A stretch of DNA of 64,000 nt. Origin: Propionispora hippei DSM 15287 (GTDB taxonomy: Bacteria > Bacillota > Negativicutes > Propionisporales > Propionisporaceae). The translations under genes and the position numbers were made by a program. Of the stretch, positions 36,065 through 44,745 are shown one piece after another. The DNA lies in the NCBI RefSeq assembly GCF_900141835.1, contig NZ_FQZD01000004.1, positions 1-64,000 on the forward strand. The letters are read 5' to 3'. The notes beneath the pieces are model-generated. The model saw nothing but the letters and a program-made list of their open reading frames with translations. It had not been told where the DNA came from and ran no database searches. The number at the start of each line of letters is the position of its first letter. The first letter of the stretch is position 1.

Positions 36065-37594
36065 ATGTCAACAGTCCAGGAAAAAATTCAGGACCTTAAA
36101 GCAAAACAGGAAAAAGTTAAGCTTGGCGGTGGTGCGAAACGTGTCGAGAAGCAGCATGCTTCGGGGAAATATACGGCACGCGAACGGATCAACAAATTTT
36201 TTGATCCCGATACCTTTGTTGAGCTTGACCAATTTGTTACACATCGCTGCGTAAACTTCGGAATGAATGAAAAAGAACTTCCCGGTGAAGGCGTTGTGAC
36301 CGGTTATGGTACGGTTAACGGTCGCTTGGTCTATGCTTTTGCTCAAGACTTTACGGTGGAAGGCGGCTCCTTAGGCGAAATGCATGCTGCTAAAATTTGT
36401 AAAGTATTGGACTTGGCGATCAAAATGGGAGCACCGGTTATCGGTATTAATGATTCCGGCGGTGCCCGTATTCAGGAAGCTGTAGACGCATTGTCCGGCT
36501 ATGGCAAGATCTTTTTCCGGAATACTCAGGCTTCCGGTGTGATTCCGCAAATATCGGTTATCATGGGGCCCTGTGCCGGCGGTGCCGTATACTCACCGGC
36601 GCTGACTGACTTCATCTACATGGTTAAAAATACCAGCCAAATGTTTATTACTGGACCGGCTGTTATTAAATCGGTTACGGCCGAAGAAGTGACTGCCGAA
36701 CAGCTCGGCGGTGCCATGACGCACAACAGCACTTCCGGTGTGGCCCATTTTGCCGCGGAAAATGAAGATGACTGCATCGAACAGATCCGTTACTTACTCA
36801 GCTTCCTGCCCAGCAACAACTTGGAAGAAGCGCCGGTAGTGGCTACGGAAGATGACGCCAACCGTATGGATGAAGAACTGAATACCTTGCTGCCGGATAA
36901 TCCCAATATGCCTTATGATATGAAAGACGTCATCAGGGCAGTTGTCGATAATGGCGAATTTTATGAAGTTCACGAGCATTATGCCCAAAATATCATCACC
37001 TGCTTTGCCCGCTTTGATGGAAAAAGCGTAGGCATTATTGCCAATCAGCCGGCTGTTATGGCAGGCTGCCTGGATGTAAACGCTTCGGATAAATCGTCCC
37101 GTTTTATCCGGTTCTGCGATGCCTTCAACATTCCGTTGGTCAACCTTGTGGACGTTCCCGGCTTCCTGCCCGGTACAGATCAAGAGTTCGGCGGTATTAT
37201 CCGTCACGGTGCGAAAATGCTGTATGCCTATTGTGAAGCCACTGTGCCTAAAATTACGGTCATTACCCGTAAAGCATACGGCGGTTCTTATCTGGCCATG
37301 TGCTCGCAGGATTTGGGAGCCGATCAGGTATTAGCCTGGCCGACAGCGGAAATTGCCGTTATGGGCCCTGCCGGTGCCGCCAACATTATTTTCCGTAAGG
37401 ATCCTGATGTGGCTGCAAAAACGGCTGAATACGTGGAAGAATTCGCTACACCGTATAAAGCGGCAGAACGTGGTTTTGTTGATATCGTTATTGAACCGAA
37501 AGAAACCAGACCGCGTATTATCACTGCCTTGAATATGCTGGCAAGCAAACGGGAAGCACGGCCGGCGAAAAAGCATGGCAATATACCGCTATAA
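36065..37594 (+). CDS. mmdA: Methylmalonyl-CoA decarboxylase/carboxyltransferase alpha subunit
   Basis: A 509-residue crotonase-fold carboxyltransferase (MmdA, PccB, transcarboxylase 12S). It moves the carboxyl group of (S)-methylmalonyl-CoA to biotin, giving propionyl-CoA. The two oxyanion-hole regions are visible: [18 protein letters not shown] near residue 125 and [16 protein letters not shown] near 405. A CoA-binding [13 protein letters not shown] lies near 168. GGAGGTATAAG precedes ATG. Whether it works in a sodium-pumping decarboxylase, a transcarboxylase or a carboxylase cannot be told, because the membrane beta subunit and the 5S subunit are both absent here. Confidence 0.93.
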   Translation: MSTVQEKIQDLKAKQEKVKLGGGAKRVEKQHASGKYTARERINKFFDPDTFVELDQFVTHRCVNFGMNEKELPGEGVVTGYGTVNGRLVYAFAQDFTVEGGSLGEMHAAKICKVLDLAIKMGAPVIGINDSGGARIQEAVDALSGYGKIFFRNTQASGVIPQISVIMGPCAGGAVYSPALTDFIYMVKNTSQMFITGPAVIKSVTAEEVTAEQLGGAMTHNSTSGVAHFAAENEDDCIEQIRYLLSFLPSNNLEEAPVVATEDDANRMDEELNTLLPDNPNMPYDMKDVIRAVVDNGEFYEVHEHYAQNIITCFARFDGKSVGIIANQPAVMAGCLDVNASDKSSRFIRFCDAFNIPLVNLVDVPGFLPGTDQEFGGIIRHGAKMLYAYCEATVPKITVITRKAYGGSYLAMCSQDLGADQVLAWPTAEIAVMGPAGAANIIFRKDPDVAAKTAEYVEEFATPYKAAERGFVDIVIEPKETRPRIITALNMLASKREARPAKKHGNIPL

Positions 37595-37610
37595 GGGGTA
37601 GGTGAATGGA

Positions 37611-37766
37611 ATGAAAATTGATGCTAAGGATATAAAGCCTGAAGTCGTGGCTGCGATTGCCGCTGCAGTAACTGCTATGATGGGGACAGGTAACCTGGCA
37701 ATAAAAATTAGCACAAGTGCTGCCTGGGCAGCTGCGGGCCGTCAAAAATTAATGAATTCTCATTGA
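37611..37766 (+). CDS. Small (51-residue) methylmalonyl-CoA decarboxylase/carboxyltransferase subunit, MmdE-like
   Basis: A short gene that is easily overlooked. ATG 37611 follows AGGGGTAGGTGAATGGA and the stop is TGA 37764-37766. The protein begins MKIDAKDIKPEVVAAIAAAV, has a small hydrophobic/alanine-rich stretch, and ends with WAAAGRQKLMNSH. The pattern PEVVAAIAAAV...W..AGRQKLM resembles the epsilon subunit of Veillonella methylmalonyl-CoA decarboxylase and the C-terminal part of its delta subunit, which stabilise the complex. Position between the alpha subunit and biotin carrier genes supports this. The assignment is from remembered family features, not a search. Confidence 0.7.
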   Translation: MKIDAKDIKPEVVAAIAAAVTAMMGTGNLAIKISTSAAWAAAGRQKLMNSH

Positions 37767-37827
37767 GATAAACGGCGTAGCATGTGTTGACTGACAAAAT
37801 TTAATAATCAACATGGAGGAATTGCGA

Positions 37828-38211
37828 ATGAAAAAGTTTAACATCACAGTGAATGGTACTGCCTTTGAAGTAGAAGTAGAAGAAGTAAAAGCTGCACCTG
37901 CCGTTAAGCCTGCCGCTAAACCGGCTGCTGCTCCGGCTCCTGCTGCTAAACCGGCTGCTCCGGCTGCTGCTCCGGCTCCTGCTCAAGTAGGTGCTGGTGA
38001 TACTGCCGTATCGGCTCCGATGCCTGGCAAAGTGGTTAAAATTGTAGCCGAAGCCGGACAAAAAGTAAAAAAAGGCGATGTAGTTCTGATTTTAGAAGCC
38101 ATGAAAATGCAAAATGAAATATCAGCTCCCGCTGACGGCACTGTAAAATCCATCAACGTAGCTGCTGGCCAAGGTGTAAAAATTGGCGAAGTTATGGCTG
38201 TTATCGGCTAA
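37828..38211 (+). CDS. mmdC: Biotin carboxyl carrier subunit (MmdC/1.3S type)
   Basis: A 127-residue carrier. Residues 1-20 form a small beta segment, 22-53 a flexible Ala-Pro-Lys-rich linker, and 58-127 the biotinyl domain with the EAMKM motif; Lys93 is the biotinylation site, 34 residues before the C-terminus as usual. GGAGG before ATG 37828 decides the start. It carries the carboxyl group taken by MmdA. A strong terminator follows, ending the cluster without the membrane decarboxylase gene. Confidence 0.95.
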   Translation: MKKFNITVNGTAFEVEVEEVKAAPAVKPAAKPAAAPAPAAKPAAPAAAPAPAQVGAGDTAVSAPMPGKVVKIVAEAGQKVKKGDVVLILEAMKMQNEISAPADGTVKSINVAAGQGVKIGEVMAVIG

Positions 38212-38234
38212 ATAGCTGTCTGACTAAATTGCGT

Positions 38235-38268
38235 AAAAACGTGCAGAGGTGACTCTGCGCGTTTTTTT
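38235..38268 (+). terminator. Terminator after the propionate gene cluster
   Basis: AAAACGTGCAGAG and CTCTGCGCGTTTT form a long stem with a GTGA loop and a T run. Confidence 0.9.
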
Positions 38269-38360
38269 GTTCCCTCTGTTGCTGGTGAATATATGGAAAA
38301 ATAGCGGCGAGTAGGGTATACTGTCAATAGGAAGACATAGTTAAGCGGGAGGCGAGCAGT

Positions 38361-39584
38361 ATGAATAAACAGGAGGCGTTGCGCTTAATCGAGGAAATTG
38401 CCCTGTTTGGCAAAGGTGAGAAGGGTATAACCCGCTTGGCATTCAGTGAGTCCGATATACAGGCGCGAAACTATATAATTAAACTTGTTCAGGCTATGGG
38501 CCTGCTGGTACGGGTCGACGGAGCCGGCAATATTATCGCCCGTCTGGAGGGGAGCGATCCTGAGCGGGCGGTCGTCATGACCGGCTCTCATTTGGATACC
38601 GTTCCCGAAGGCGGTAAATATGACGGAACCTTGGGCGTGGTCGCTGCAATCCAAGCCGTGAAGGAATTGCAAACAAGAGGTACCCTAGCCCATCCGGTAG
38701 AGATCGTCATTTTTGCAGCCGAAGAGTCCAGCCGGTTTGGTTTGGCGACTTTTGGCAGCAAGGCCATGACCGGACAATTGCACGTACATACTTTGTCGCG
38801 GTTGAAAGATGAAAATAACATTACTTTTAAAGAGGTTATCGAACAACAGGGACTGTCTGTCGCTTCAGTTAAGCAAGCGGCCCGATCGGCCAAAACGATA
38901 AAAAGCTTTATTGAATTACACATTGAGCAAGGACGGATTTTGGAACGGCAAAAAAACAGTATTGGCATTGTTGATTCCATTGCGGCGCCGACCCGCTGCA
39001 AAATCACTGTTGACGGTGTGGCCGCTCACTCAGGCACTACCCCGATGGACGAACGGCAGGATGCACTGGTTAGTGCGGCTATGATTGTACTGGCTGTACA
39101 GGAAATTGCGTTGGCCCAGTCCCATTATGGCACGGTAGCAACGGTAGGGGCGCTTAAGGTTCAGCCGGGTGCGGTTAATGTAGTGCCTGGCCGGGCGGAA
39201 ATGTGGGTGGATATCCGAGGAATTGATCATGATAGCATTATTGCCACGATGCAGGAGCTTAAGGATGCTATTAGCGCCATTGCCGATGCCCAGGAAACTC
39301 CTGTTTCCATTGAAGTTACCTCAGCGGAAAAACCTGTGGCCATGGATGAAGAAATGGCAGAGCTGATTGAAAGTATCTGCCGGGACAAAAAGATAGCTTG
39401 TCAGCGCTTGCACAGCGGAGCCGGTCATGATGCCATGAATCTGGCGCATGTGGCTCCCAGCGGGCTTATTTTGATACCTTGTAAGGATGGAGTCAGCCAT
39501 AATCCGGAGGAAGCCGTGGCAGAAGCCGATATCATGACTGGAATTGAGGTTTTAACGGAAGTGCTGTACCAATTGGCCCGTTAG
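38361..39584 (+). CDS. M20-family amidohydrolase (N-carbamoyl amino acid hydrolase/allantoate amidohydrolase type)
   Basis: A 407-residue dinuclear metal hydrolase. Metal ligands are seen in TGSHLDTVPEGGKYDGTLG near residue 74 (His, Asp), AAEESSRFG near 116 (Glu pair), ELHIEQG near 190 (His, Glu) and a terminal SHNPEE (His). VAAHSGTTPMDERQDAL near 218 is the dimerisation-domain signature of the hydantoinase/carbamoylase branch. It would hydrolyse an N-carbamoyl amino acid, allantoate or ureidoglycine-like amide; the substrate cannot be chosen because the gene stands alone. GGGAGGCGAGC precedes ATG. Confidence 0.9.
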   Translation: MNKQEALRLIEEIALFGKGEKGITRLAFSESDIQARNYIIKLVQAMGLLVRVDGAGNIIARLEGSDPERAVVMTGSHLDTVPEGGKYDGTLGVVAAIQAVKELQTRGTLAHPVEIVIFAAEESSRFGLATFGSKAMTGQLHVHTLSRLKDENNITFKEVIEQQGLSVASVKQAARSAKTIKSFIELHIEQGRILERQKNSIGIVDSIAAPTRCKITVDGVAAHSGTTPMDERQDALVSAAMIVLAVQEIALAQSHYGTVATVGALKVQPGAVNVVPGRAEMWVDIRGIDHDSIIATMQELKDAISAIADAQETPVSIEVTSAEKPVAMDEEMAELIESICRDKKIACQRLHSGAGHDAMNLAHVAPSGLILIPCKDGVSHNPEEAVAEADIMTGIEVLTEVLYQLAR

Positions 39585-39615
39585 TCAAGGGGGGCAGTGC
39601 CTATAGATGTAAGGC

Positions 39616-39654
39616 GGCTGGAACGAATCACTATTCGTTCCAGCCGTTTTTTTT
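39616..39654 (+). terminator. Terminator after the M20 hydrolase
   Basis: GGCTGGAACGAAT pairs perfectly with ATTCGTTCCAGCC around CACT, followed by G and eight T. Confidence 0.93.
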
Positions 39655-39729
39655 ACTTTTTAATTGAATTAGCTACTAACCAAGTGGAAAAAAGCCTGTT
39701 AACATTTACTGGAGTAGAACAATGGTAGG

Positions 39730-39882
39730 CTGGTGGTCAGCAACCTGAAGGTAAGCCGAATATCTTTCCTCAAGGCTTCGTTGCATTGGCTTATCTATAA
39801 TCGATAGACGCGTCTCCTTCGCTTTGCCTTATCGAAAGTTCCCAGAGTTTCATTTACACTTTCAAATTTGCTGAACGACTAG
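39730..39882. repeat. Intergenic palindromic repeat, class II copy 4
   Basis: Termini CTGGTGGTCAGCAA and TTGCTGAACGACTAG pair with two mismatches. The interior has AACCTGAAG, CTTCGTTGCATTGGCTTA, CTATAATCGATAG, CTCCTTCGCTTTGCCTTATCG and TTTACACTTTCAAA, the class II order. Confidence 0.8.
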
Positions 39883-39903
39883 GTAACTGGCAAATATTTT
39901 TCG

Positions 39904-39931
39904 TTGCATTATGTAAACTTTATAGTAGAAT
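39904..39931 (+). promoter_or_regulatory. Putative promoter of the 3D-domain gene
   Basis: TTGCAT (39904-39909), 16-base spacer and TAGAAT (39926-39931), 30 bp before the start codon. Confidence 0.5.
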
Positions 39932-39961
39932 AATTATAGAATAGCCTGAAAGGAGAGCAGT

Positions 39962-40690
39962 ATGAAAAAATTAGCCGCCATCGCTTTTCTGATGATGTCG
40001 CTTACCATGTTTTCGCCGGCTATTTCCCGGGTACAGGCAAGTGCTTTGGACAGCCTTCCCCAAGTCCTTGTTAAGAATTCGGATAAAATTGACTTTCAGA
40101 CACTGGCGCAATTGCAACAGTTATTGGAGCAGAATAAGAATCAGGACGTAAAGGACGTATTAAAAAAGCTGGCTATAGAAAAGACCAGCCAGGCTGTAAA
40201 CCATGCGGCCTTTATTCCCGGCGCGGATACTGCTGTATTGCAGCAAGCCGTTAAAGAGCAAATGGTACAGCGTCTGGACGAACAATTGAAGCCCTATCAG
40301 CAGCAGGTTACGCTAATCTCGCAGTTATTATCCCGCAGCGGCGTGCTGCAGCCGGTAGCTGTACAGCAGAATAATTCACTGCCTGGTGCGCCGGATAATT
40401 ACAAAAAGGTAATTAATATGACTTCAACCGCGTATGCACCAGGAATGCTGGATAACGGCCATTGGGGCAATAAAACGTATATGGGCGGAACGGTGCGCAA
40501 AGGCGTAGCCGCTGTTGATCCTGCAGTAATTCCCATGGGCAGCCGCTTATGGATTGAAGGATATGGAGAAGCCGTCGCTGAAGATCAAGGCAGTGCGATT
40601 AAGGGGAACCGGATTGATCTGGCCTTTGATGATCGTCAGACCGCCTTGGATTATGGAATTCAATCGACAAAAGTATATATTCTGAATTAA
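39962..40690 (+). CDS. Secreted 3D-domain protein, probable peptidoglycan lytic enzyme
   Basis: A 242-residue exported protein. Residues 1-27 are a signal peptide (KK, hydrophobic stretch, VQASA cleavage region). A helical, Gln-rich middle part (about 35-140) leads to a C-terminal 3D domain (about 148-242) with TSTAYAPG, the MGTxVRKGVAAVDPxxIPMGSRLWIEGYG-type block and the three aspartates in AEDQG, RIDLAFDD. This double-psi barrel is shared with MltA-like lytic transglycosylases and spore-germination wall enzymes. GAAAGGAGAGCAGT precedes ATG. The substrate is presumably peptidoglycan. Confidence 0.88.
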   Translation: MKKLAAIAFLMMSLTMFSPAISRVQASALDSLPQVLVKNSDKIDFQTLAQLQQLLEQNKNQDVKDVLKKLAIEKTSQAVNHAAFIPGADTAVLQQAVKEQMVQRLDEQLKPYQQQVTLISQLLSRSGVLQPVAVQQNNSLPGAPDNYKKVINMTSTAYAPGMLDNGHWGNKTYMGGTVRKGVAAVDPAVIPMGSRLWIEGYGEAVAEDQGSAIKGNRIDLAFDDRQTALDYGIQSTKVYILN

Positions 40691-40715
40691 CCGGGGTAAC
40701 CCGGTTTCTTTTTTT
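40689..40715 (+). terminator. Terminator after the 3D-domain gene
   Basis: AACCGGG and CCCGGTT with loop GTAA, then TC and seven T. It begins at the stop codon of the gene. Confidence 0.88.
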
Positions 40716-40835
40716 ATCATAAAGCCCCCGCCTTTAATAATGTTTTTTTCTCTTCTTATCAGGGCTATCGTAGCCAGACTATCTGAAAAGCTTGATACAT
40801 ATATTAGAAAACAGAGTAAAATGGGGGGAGATTGT

Positions 40836-41534
40836 TTGAGACGGGTTAGAGGGAAGCTGCTGTACAGTGTGGCCATGTTCGTCATTTTGGGAATTATTTG
40901 CGGAGTTTTAAGTTTTGAATACCTGGATGAACAGGAATTGGCTGGTATTGACAGCCAGGTAAAGGATAGGCCTGCCGGAGTGGTTAGTATTGTTATAAAA
41001 GTACAGGAGCGCACATTAGAAGTATATAGTGACGATCAATTACATAAAACCTATCGTATTGCCGTCGGAAAAAGCAAGACTCCCACACCGATTGGGGAAT
41101 GGAATGTGGTGTGGAAGTCTTATGACTGGGGTACGGGCTTTGGAACGCGTTGGATGGGCTTGAATGTACCTTGGGGGATCTACGGCATTCATGGCACTAA
41201 TAAACCTTGGAGTATTGGGCAGTTTTCCAGTCATGGCTGTATTCGTATGCGCAATAAGGATGTGGAAGAATTGTTTGAGTGGGTTCCCATTGGTACTCCT
41301 GTACGCATTGAGGGAAGAAAGATCAAAATTTCCCGCAATCTAAAATATCAAATGACTGGATCAGATGTGGCCAGGCTACAGTTAAAGCTGAAAGAGTTGG
41401 GCTATTTTGGCGAACGCTCGGATGGAATTTTCGGTATTTATACCGAACAGGTGGTTAAGAATTTCCAAGCGGAGCATGGCCTGGAAGCCAACGGAATTGT
41501 TGATAAACAAATGCTGGAGTTATTGGGATTATAA
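40836..41534 (+). CDS. L,D-transpeptidase (YkuD) with peptidoglycan-binding domain
   Basis: A 232-residue membrane-anchored cell-wall enzyme. One membrane helix lies at about residues 8-27. The YkuD domain (about 50-165) has the catalytic block IYGIHGTNKPWSIG...SSHGCIRM, with His and the nucleophilic Cys. A PG_binding_1 domain fills the C-terminus (about 172-232, MTGSDVARLQLKLKELGYF). It would form 3-3 crosslinks or attach proteins. TTG 40836 is chosen because GGGGGGAG lies five bases before it; the frame is open back to 40740. Confidence 0.9.
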   Translation: MRRVRGKLLYSVAMFVILGIICGVLSFEYLDEQELAGIDSQVKDRPAGVVSIVIKVQERTLEVYSDDQLHKTYRIAVGKSKTPTPIGEWNVVWKSYDWGTGFGTRWMGLNVPWGIYGIHGTNKPWSIGQFSSHGCIRMRNKDVEELFEWVPIGTPVRIEGRKIKISRNLKYQMTGSDVARLQLKLKELGYFGERSDGIFGIYTEQVVKNFQAEHGLEANGIVDKQMLELLGL

Positions 41535-41554
41535 TATCAAAAATCAGGTAAAAT

Positions 41555-41583
41555 TTGCAATTTCCAGACGATTGTGATATAAT
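41555..41583 (+). promoter_or_regulatory. Promoter of tyrS
   Basis: TTGCAA (41555-41560), 17 bases and TATAAT (41578-41583), with TGA just before the -10 giving an extended -10 character. No T-box leader is seen for this gene. Confidence 0.7.
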
Positions 41584-41654
41584 GCGGCTGGAGTCACGCA
41601 GTTATAGCAGTGGAAGCTGAATTTATATTATTTATTGGTTATGGGGGTAGAATT

Positions 41655-42869
41655 ATGTTGTCTGTTGAGCAGCAGCTACGCATTATTAAACGCGGTGTTG
41701 CCGAAATCTTGCCAGAACCTTTATTGGTGGAAAAACTGAAACGATCAGTTGCTACCGGTGTTCCGTTAAAAGTCAAGTTGGGACTGGATCCTACGGCACC
41801 GGACATTCATTTGGGACATACGGTTGTGCTGCGCAAGCTAAAACAGTTTCAGGACCTGGGACATCAGATTATTATCATTATCGGTGATTTTACGGGGCGA
41901 ATCGGTGATCCTTCGGGAAAATCGGAAACCCGCAAGGCTCTGACCGAAGAAGATGTGCTTAAAAATGCGAAAACCTATGAAGAACAGATATTTCGTGTTT
42001 TAGATAAAGAAAAAACAGAGGTTGTGTTTAACAGCTCATGGCTGGCGCCGCTGCAATTTTCAGATGTTGTTAAACTGGCAGCCAAGTATACGGTGGCCCG
42101 GATGCTGGAGCGCGACGATTTCAGCAGGCGCTTTAAAGAAGGCCGTCCGATCAGCGTGCATGAATTTTTCTATCCTTTAATGCAAGGGTATGATTCGGTG
42201 GCGCTTAAGGCCGATATTGAGTTTGGGGGTACCGATCAGAAATTTAATCTGCTGATGGGCCGACATCTTCAAGAAGAATATGGACAGGAGCCTCAGGTTG
42301 CGGCGATGATGCCCATACTGGAAGGGCTTGACGGCGTAAACAAAATGAGTAAAAGTTTGGGCAATTATATCGGCATTAATGAATCGCCAAAGGAGATTTA
42401 CGGCAAGGCCATGTCAGTGCCTGATGAGTTAATGCTGCGTTATTATGAGCTGGTTACCGATGTGGAATTAGATGAATTGGATCAAATCCGTCTGGGTTTG
42501 GAGAATCATACGCTCCATCCCCGGGATTTGAAAATGCGTCTGGCCCATATTCTAGTGCGTCTGTATCATGGTTCGGCGGCGGCTGACGAGGCGCAGGCTG
42601 AATTTATCCGGGTTTTCCAGCAGCGTGATTTGCCGACCGATATTCCGGAACATGGCATGGCTAGGGACAGCGAACCGGTTTGGCTGCCCAAATTGTTGGT
42701 TACGCTGGGGCTGGCCGCCAGTAACAGTGAAGCCAGGCGGGCAATTGTTGCTGGTGCCGTAAAAATTAACGGTGATAAATTCACCGATCCTGACAGCCAG
42801 CTTGTTTTGACTGACGATATGATCGTCCAGAACGGGAAAAGGAAGTATGCTAAAATTAAGCTGCAATAA
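41655..42869 (+). CDS. tyrS: Tyrosyl-tRNA synthetase
   Basis: A 404-residue class I synthetase of the shorter, TyrZ-like bacterial branch. The HIGH motif appears as HLGHT in GLDPTAPDIHLGHTVVLRK near residue 50, the KMSKS motif as [12 protein letters not shown] near 230, and a C-terminal S4 RNA-binding domain (about 340-404, VTLGLAASNSEARRAIVAGAVKING) is present. ATG 41655 after GGGGGTAG gives the family's normal N-terminus; the frame is open upstream to 41610. It has its own promoter and terminator and so is monocistronic. Confidence 0.95.
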   Translation: MLSVEQQLRIIKRGVAEILPEPLLVEKLKRSVATGVPLKVKLGLDPTAPDIHLGHTVVLRKLKQFQDLGHQIIIIIGDFTGRIGDPSGKSETRKALTEEDVLKNAKTYEEQIFRVLDKEKTEVVFNSSWLAPLQFSDVVKLAAKYTVARMLERDDFSRRFKEGRPISVHEFFYPLMQGYDSVALKADIEFGGTDQKFNLLMGRHLQEEYGQEPQVAAMMPILEGLDGVNKMSKSLGNYIGINESPKEIYGKAMSVPDELMLRYYELVTDVELDELDQIRLGLENHTLHPRDLKMRLAHILVRLYHGSAAADEAQAEFIRVFQQRDLPTDIPEHGMARDSEPVWLPKLLVTLGLAASNSEARRAIVAGAVKINGDKFTDPDSQLVLTDDMIVQNGKRKYAKIKLQ

Positions 42870-42873
42870 TTAG

Positions 42874-42905
42874 AGACTGTATCCTTGCGGGGATACAGTC
42901 TTTTT
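42874..42905 (+). terminator. Terminator after tyrS
   Basis: AGACTGTATCC and GGATACAGTCT pair perfectly around a 6-base loop, followed by T. Confidence 0.92.
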
Positions 42906-42984
42906 ATCTTCTCAAATAACGGTTGGTCACACCGTAACATTAGGGAGCAGTCCGTCATATACTGATAAAACAAAGTGACTGATT

Positions 42985-43146
42985 GGGAACCACTGATTTA
43001 CTCACATTATGCATCCTGGCGGAGTTTTTCCATCTGGCTTTGTACTAAAACCATTGAGATAGCGGAGCTATTCCGGCGGTTTTACTTTCTTGTCGTTAGA
43101 AAAAAAATTTTGCCAGGCTGACAGGTTCATTAAATCAGCGATCCCA
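42985..43146. repeat. Intergenic palindromic repeat, class I copy 3
   Basis: Termini GGGAACCACTGATTTA (42985-43000) and TAAATCAGCGATCCC (43131-43145) pair with two or three non-Watson-Crick positions. Interior: CATCCTGGCGGAGTTTTTCCATCTGGC, ATAGCGGAGCTATTCC, GGCGGTTTTACTTTCTTG and GCCAGGCTGACAGG. The ribosome binding site of yunB lies five bases beyond the right end. Confidence 0.82.
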
Positions 43147-43163
43147 GGGTAGGAGGGAGACCG

Positions 43164-43847
43164 GTGCGGTTTTCCGTTCAAAGGAAAAGAAAAGTATCGC
43201 TCGTAACCGTTTGTTTGATCGGGTCTATGTTTTTAATATATACTTTTTGGACAATGGAGCAGTTGTTGAAACCGACACTGCTGGCCATAGCCGAAGCCAA
43301 GGCAACCGTCATTGCCACAGAAACCATTAACCGGGTCATTACGGAACAGGTCGGTACCAGTGTAGACCCGCAGACACTGGTCCATGTGAAAGTGGATGAC
43401 CGGGGCAGGGTGGTATTGATTCAGCCCAATACCCTTGAATTCAACCGGCTGGCCGCCGATACCACCATGAAGGTACAGGAAGCGCTATCGGGAATTTCGG
43501 AAGAAAAAATACATATACCTATCGGACAGGTGTTTGGTAGTCAGCTCTTAGCCAGTATGGGGCCGAATATTACCGTAACGGTTATTCCAATTGGAACGGT
43601 ACAGGTGAAAGTATTTGACAAGTTCGAACAGGCCGGCATAAACCAGACCCGCCATATGGTTTATTTACTGGCAACAACCCAGGTTAGGATTGTTGTTCCG
43701 CTGGTTAGCAAAAGCGTGGATGTCACCACTCAGGTTCCGATTGCCGAGTATGTGGTGGTTGGCGAGGTGCCGGGCACCTATGTGCAGTTTCCCTTTCCTT
43801 TATCTAATGAAATGAGCGGTATGCATGAAACCGGACAGCAGCCTTAA
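43164..43847 (+). CDS. yunB: Sporulation protein YunB
   Basis: A 227-residue protein with an N-terminal membrane helix (about residues 12-31) and an exported domain. It matches the YunB family, made under sigma-E in the mother cell in Bacillus and required for efficient sporulation; its exact mechanism is unknown. ETINRVITEQV near residue 54 and GPNITVTVIPIGTVQVKVFDKFEQAGINQTRH near 130-160 are typical family stretches. GTG 43164 follows GGAGGGAGA. Together with lonB it is evidence that the organism forms spores. Confidence 0.9.
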   Translation: MRFSVQRKRKVSLVTVCLIGSMFLIYTFWTMEQLLKPTLLAIAEAKATVIATETINRVITEQVGTSVDPQTLVHVKVDDRGRVVLIQPNTLEFNRLAADTTMKVQEALSGISEEKIHIPIGQVFGSQLLASMGPNITVTVIPIGTVQVKVFDKFEQAGINQTRHMVYLLATTQVRIVVPLVSKSVDVTTQVPIAEYVVVGEVPGTYVQFPFPLSNEMSGMHETGQQP

Positions 43848-43890
43848 AGGAAGGAGTATAGGGTATAACCGTTCTCTTAACGATAAAACT

Positions 43891-43919
43891 TTGCCAAACA
43901 AACATAGTTGTGTTAAAAT
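43891..43919 (+). promoter_or_regulatory. Putative promoter of yebC
   Basis: TTGCCA (43891-43896), 17 bases, TAAAAT (43914-43919), about 40 bp before the start codon. Confidence 0.55.
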
Positions 43920-43960
43920 AATCCCTGATTTATATTGTGTGAAGGGGAGAAATAATAGCT

Positions 43961-44698
43961 ATGTCAGGACATTCAAAATGGGCCAATATAAAACATAAAA
44001 AAGGAAAAATGGATGCTATCCGTGGTAAGGTTACGACTAAAATCAGCCGGGAAATTACCGTGGCAGCACGCATGGGCGGTGGGGACCCTACAGGCAATAT
44101 GCGACTCAAGCTGGCACTGCAAAAGGCTAAAGAAAACAATATCCCGAAGGAAAATGTGCAGCGGGCCATTCAAAAGGGAATCGGCGCCTTGGAAGGCAGC
44201 AACTATGAGGAATTGGTGTACGAAGGTTATGGGCCGGGCGGCGTAGCTGTTATGGTGGAAATCATGACGGATAACCGCAACCGGACTGCTGCGGATATCC
44301 GTCATCTCTTTTCTAAACATGGCGGTAATATGGGCGAAAGCGGCTGCGTTTCCTGGATGTTCAAAAAGAAGGGGCTTTTTGTTATTGAGGAGACGGCCTG
44401 TGATGAGGAGACCGTTATGATGCTTGCTTTGGAAGCCGGGGCGGAGGACTTTAAAAAAGAAGAGGATGTCTATGAAATTACTACGGCTCCCGAAGAGTTT
44501 GAAGCAGTGCAAAATGCTCTGGAAGGCCAAAATATTCCGACCATTGTCGCACAAATCCGGATGATACCGGACACTACGGTGGAGTTAGGCGATGAGGATG
44601 CCGCGAAGCTGACCAAGCTGATTGATATGTTGGAAGACCATGACGATGTTCAGGAAGTATATGGGAACTTTGATTTGCCGGAAGAAGAGGACGAATAA
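43961..44698 (+). CDS. yebC: YebC/PmpR family protein
   Basis: A 245-residue cytoplasmic protein with the universal N-terminus [19 protein letters not shown] and the three-domain family layout. Members were named as transcriptional regulators; more recent work links the family to translation of difficult sequences (TACO1 relatives). [15 protein letters not shown]-like segment near residue 60 and [18 protein letters not shown] near 120 are strongly conserved. In many genomes it neighbours ruvC, but not here. A strong terminator follows. Confidence 0.95.
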   Translation: MSGHSKWANIKHKKGKMDAIRGKVTTKISREITVAARMGGGDPTGNMRLKLALQKAKENNIPKENVQRAIQKGIGALEGSNYEELVYEGYGPGGVAVMVEIMTDNRNRTAADIRHLFSKHGGNMGESGCVSWMFKKKGLFVIEETACDEETVMMLALEAGAEDFKKEEDVYEITTAPEEFEAVQNALEGQNIPTIVAQIRMIPDTTVELGDEDAAKLTKLIDMLEDHDDVQEVYGNFDLPEEEDE

Positions 44699-44713
44699 AT
44701 AAGGCTGTGGCGA

Positions 44714-44741
44714 GGGATTAGCTGAGAAGCTAATCCCTTTT
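44714..44741 (+). terminator. Terminator after yebC
   Basis: GGGATTAGC (44714-44722) pairs perfectly with GCTAATCCC (44729-44737), followed by TTTT. Confidence 0.92.
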
Positions 44742-44745
44742 CGAT

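Noticed and set aside
37801-38061. Minus-strand Ser/Arg-rich ORF opposite mmdC
   Set aside because: It is the antisense of the Ala-Pro linker of the biotin carrier.
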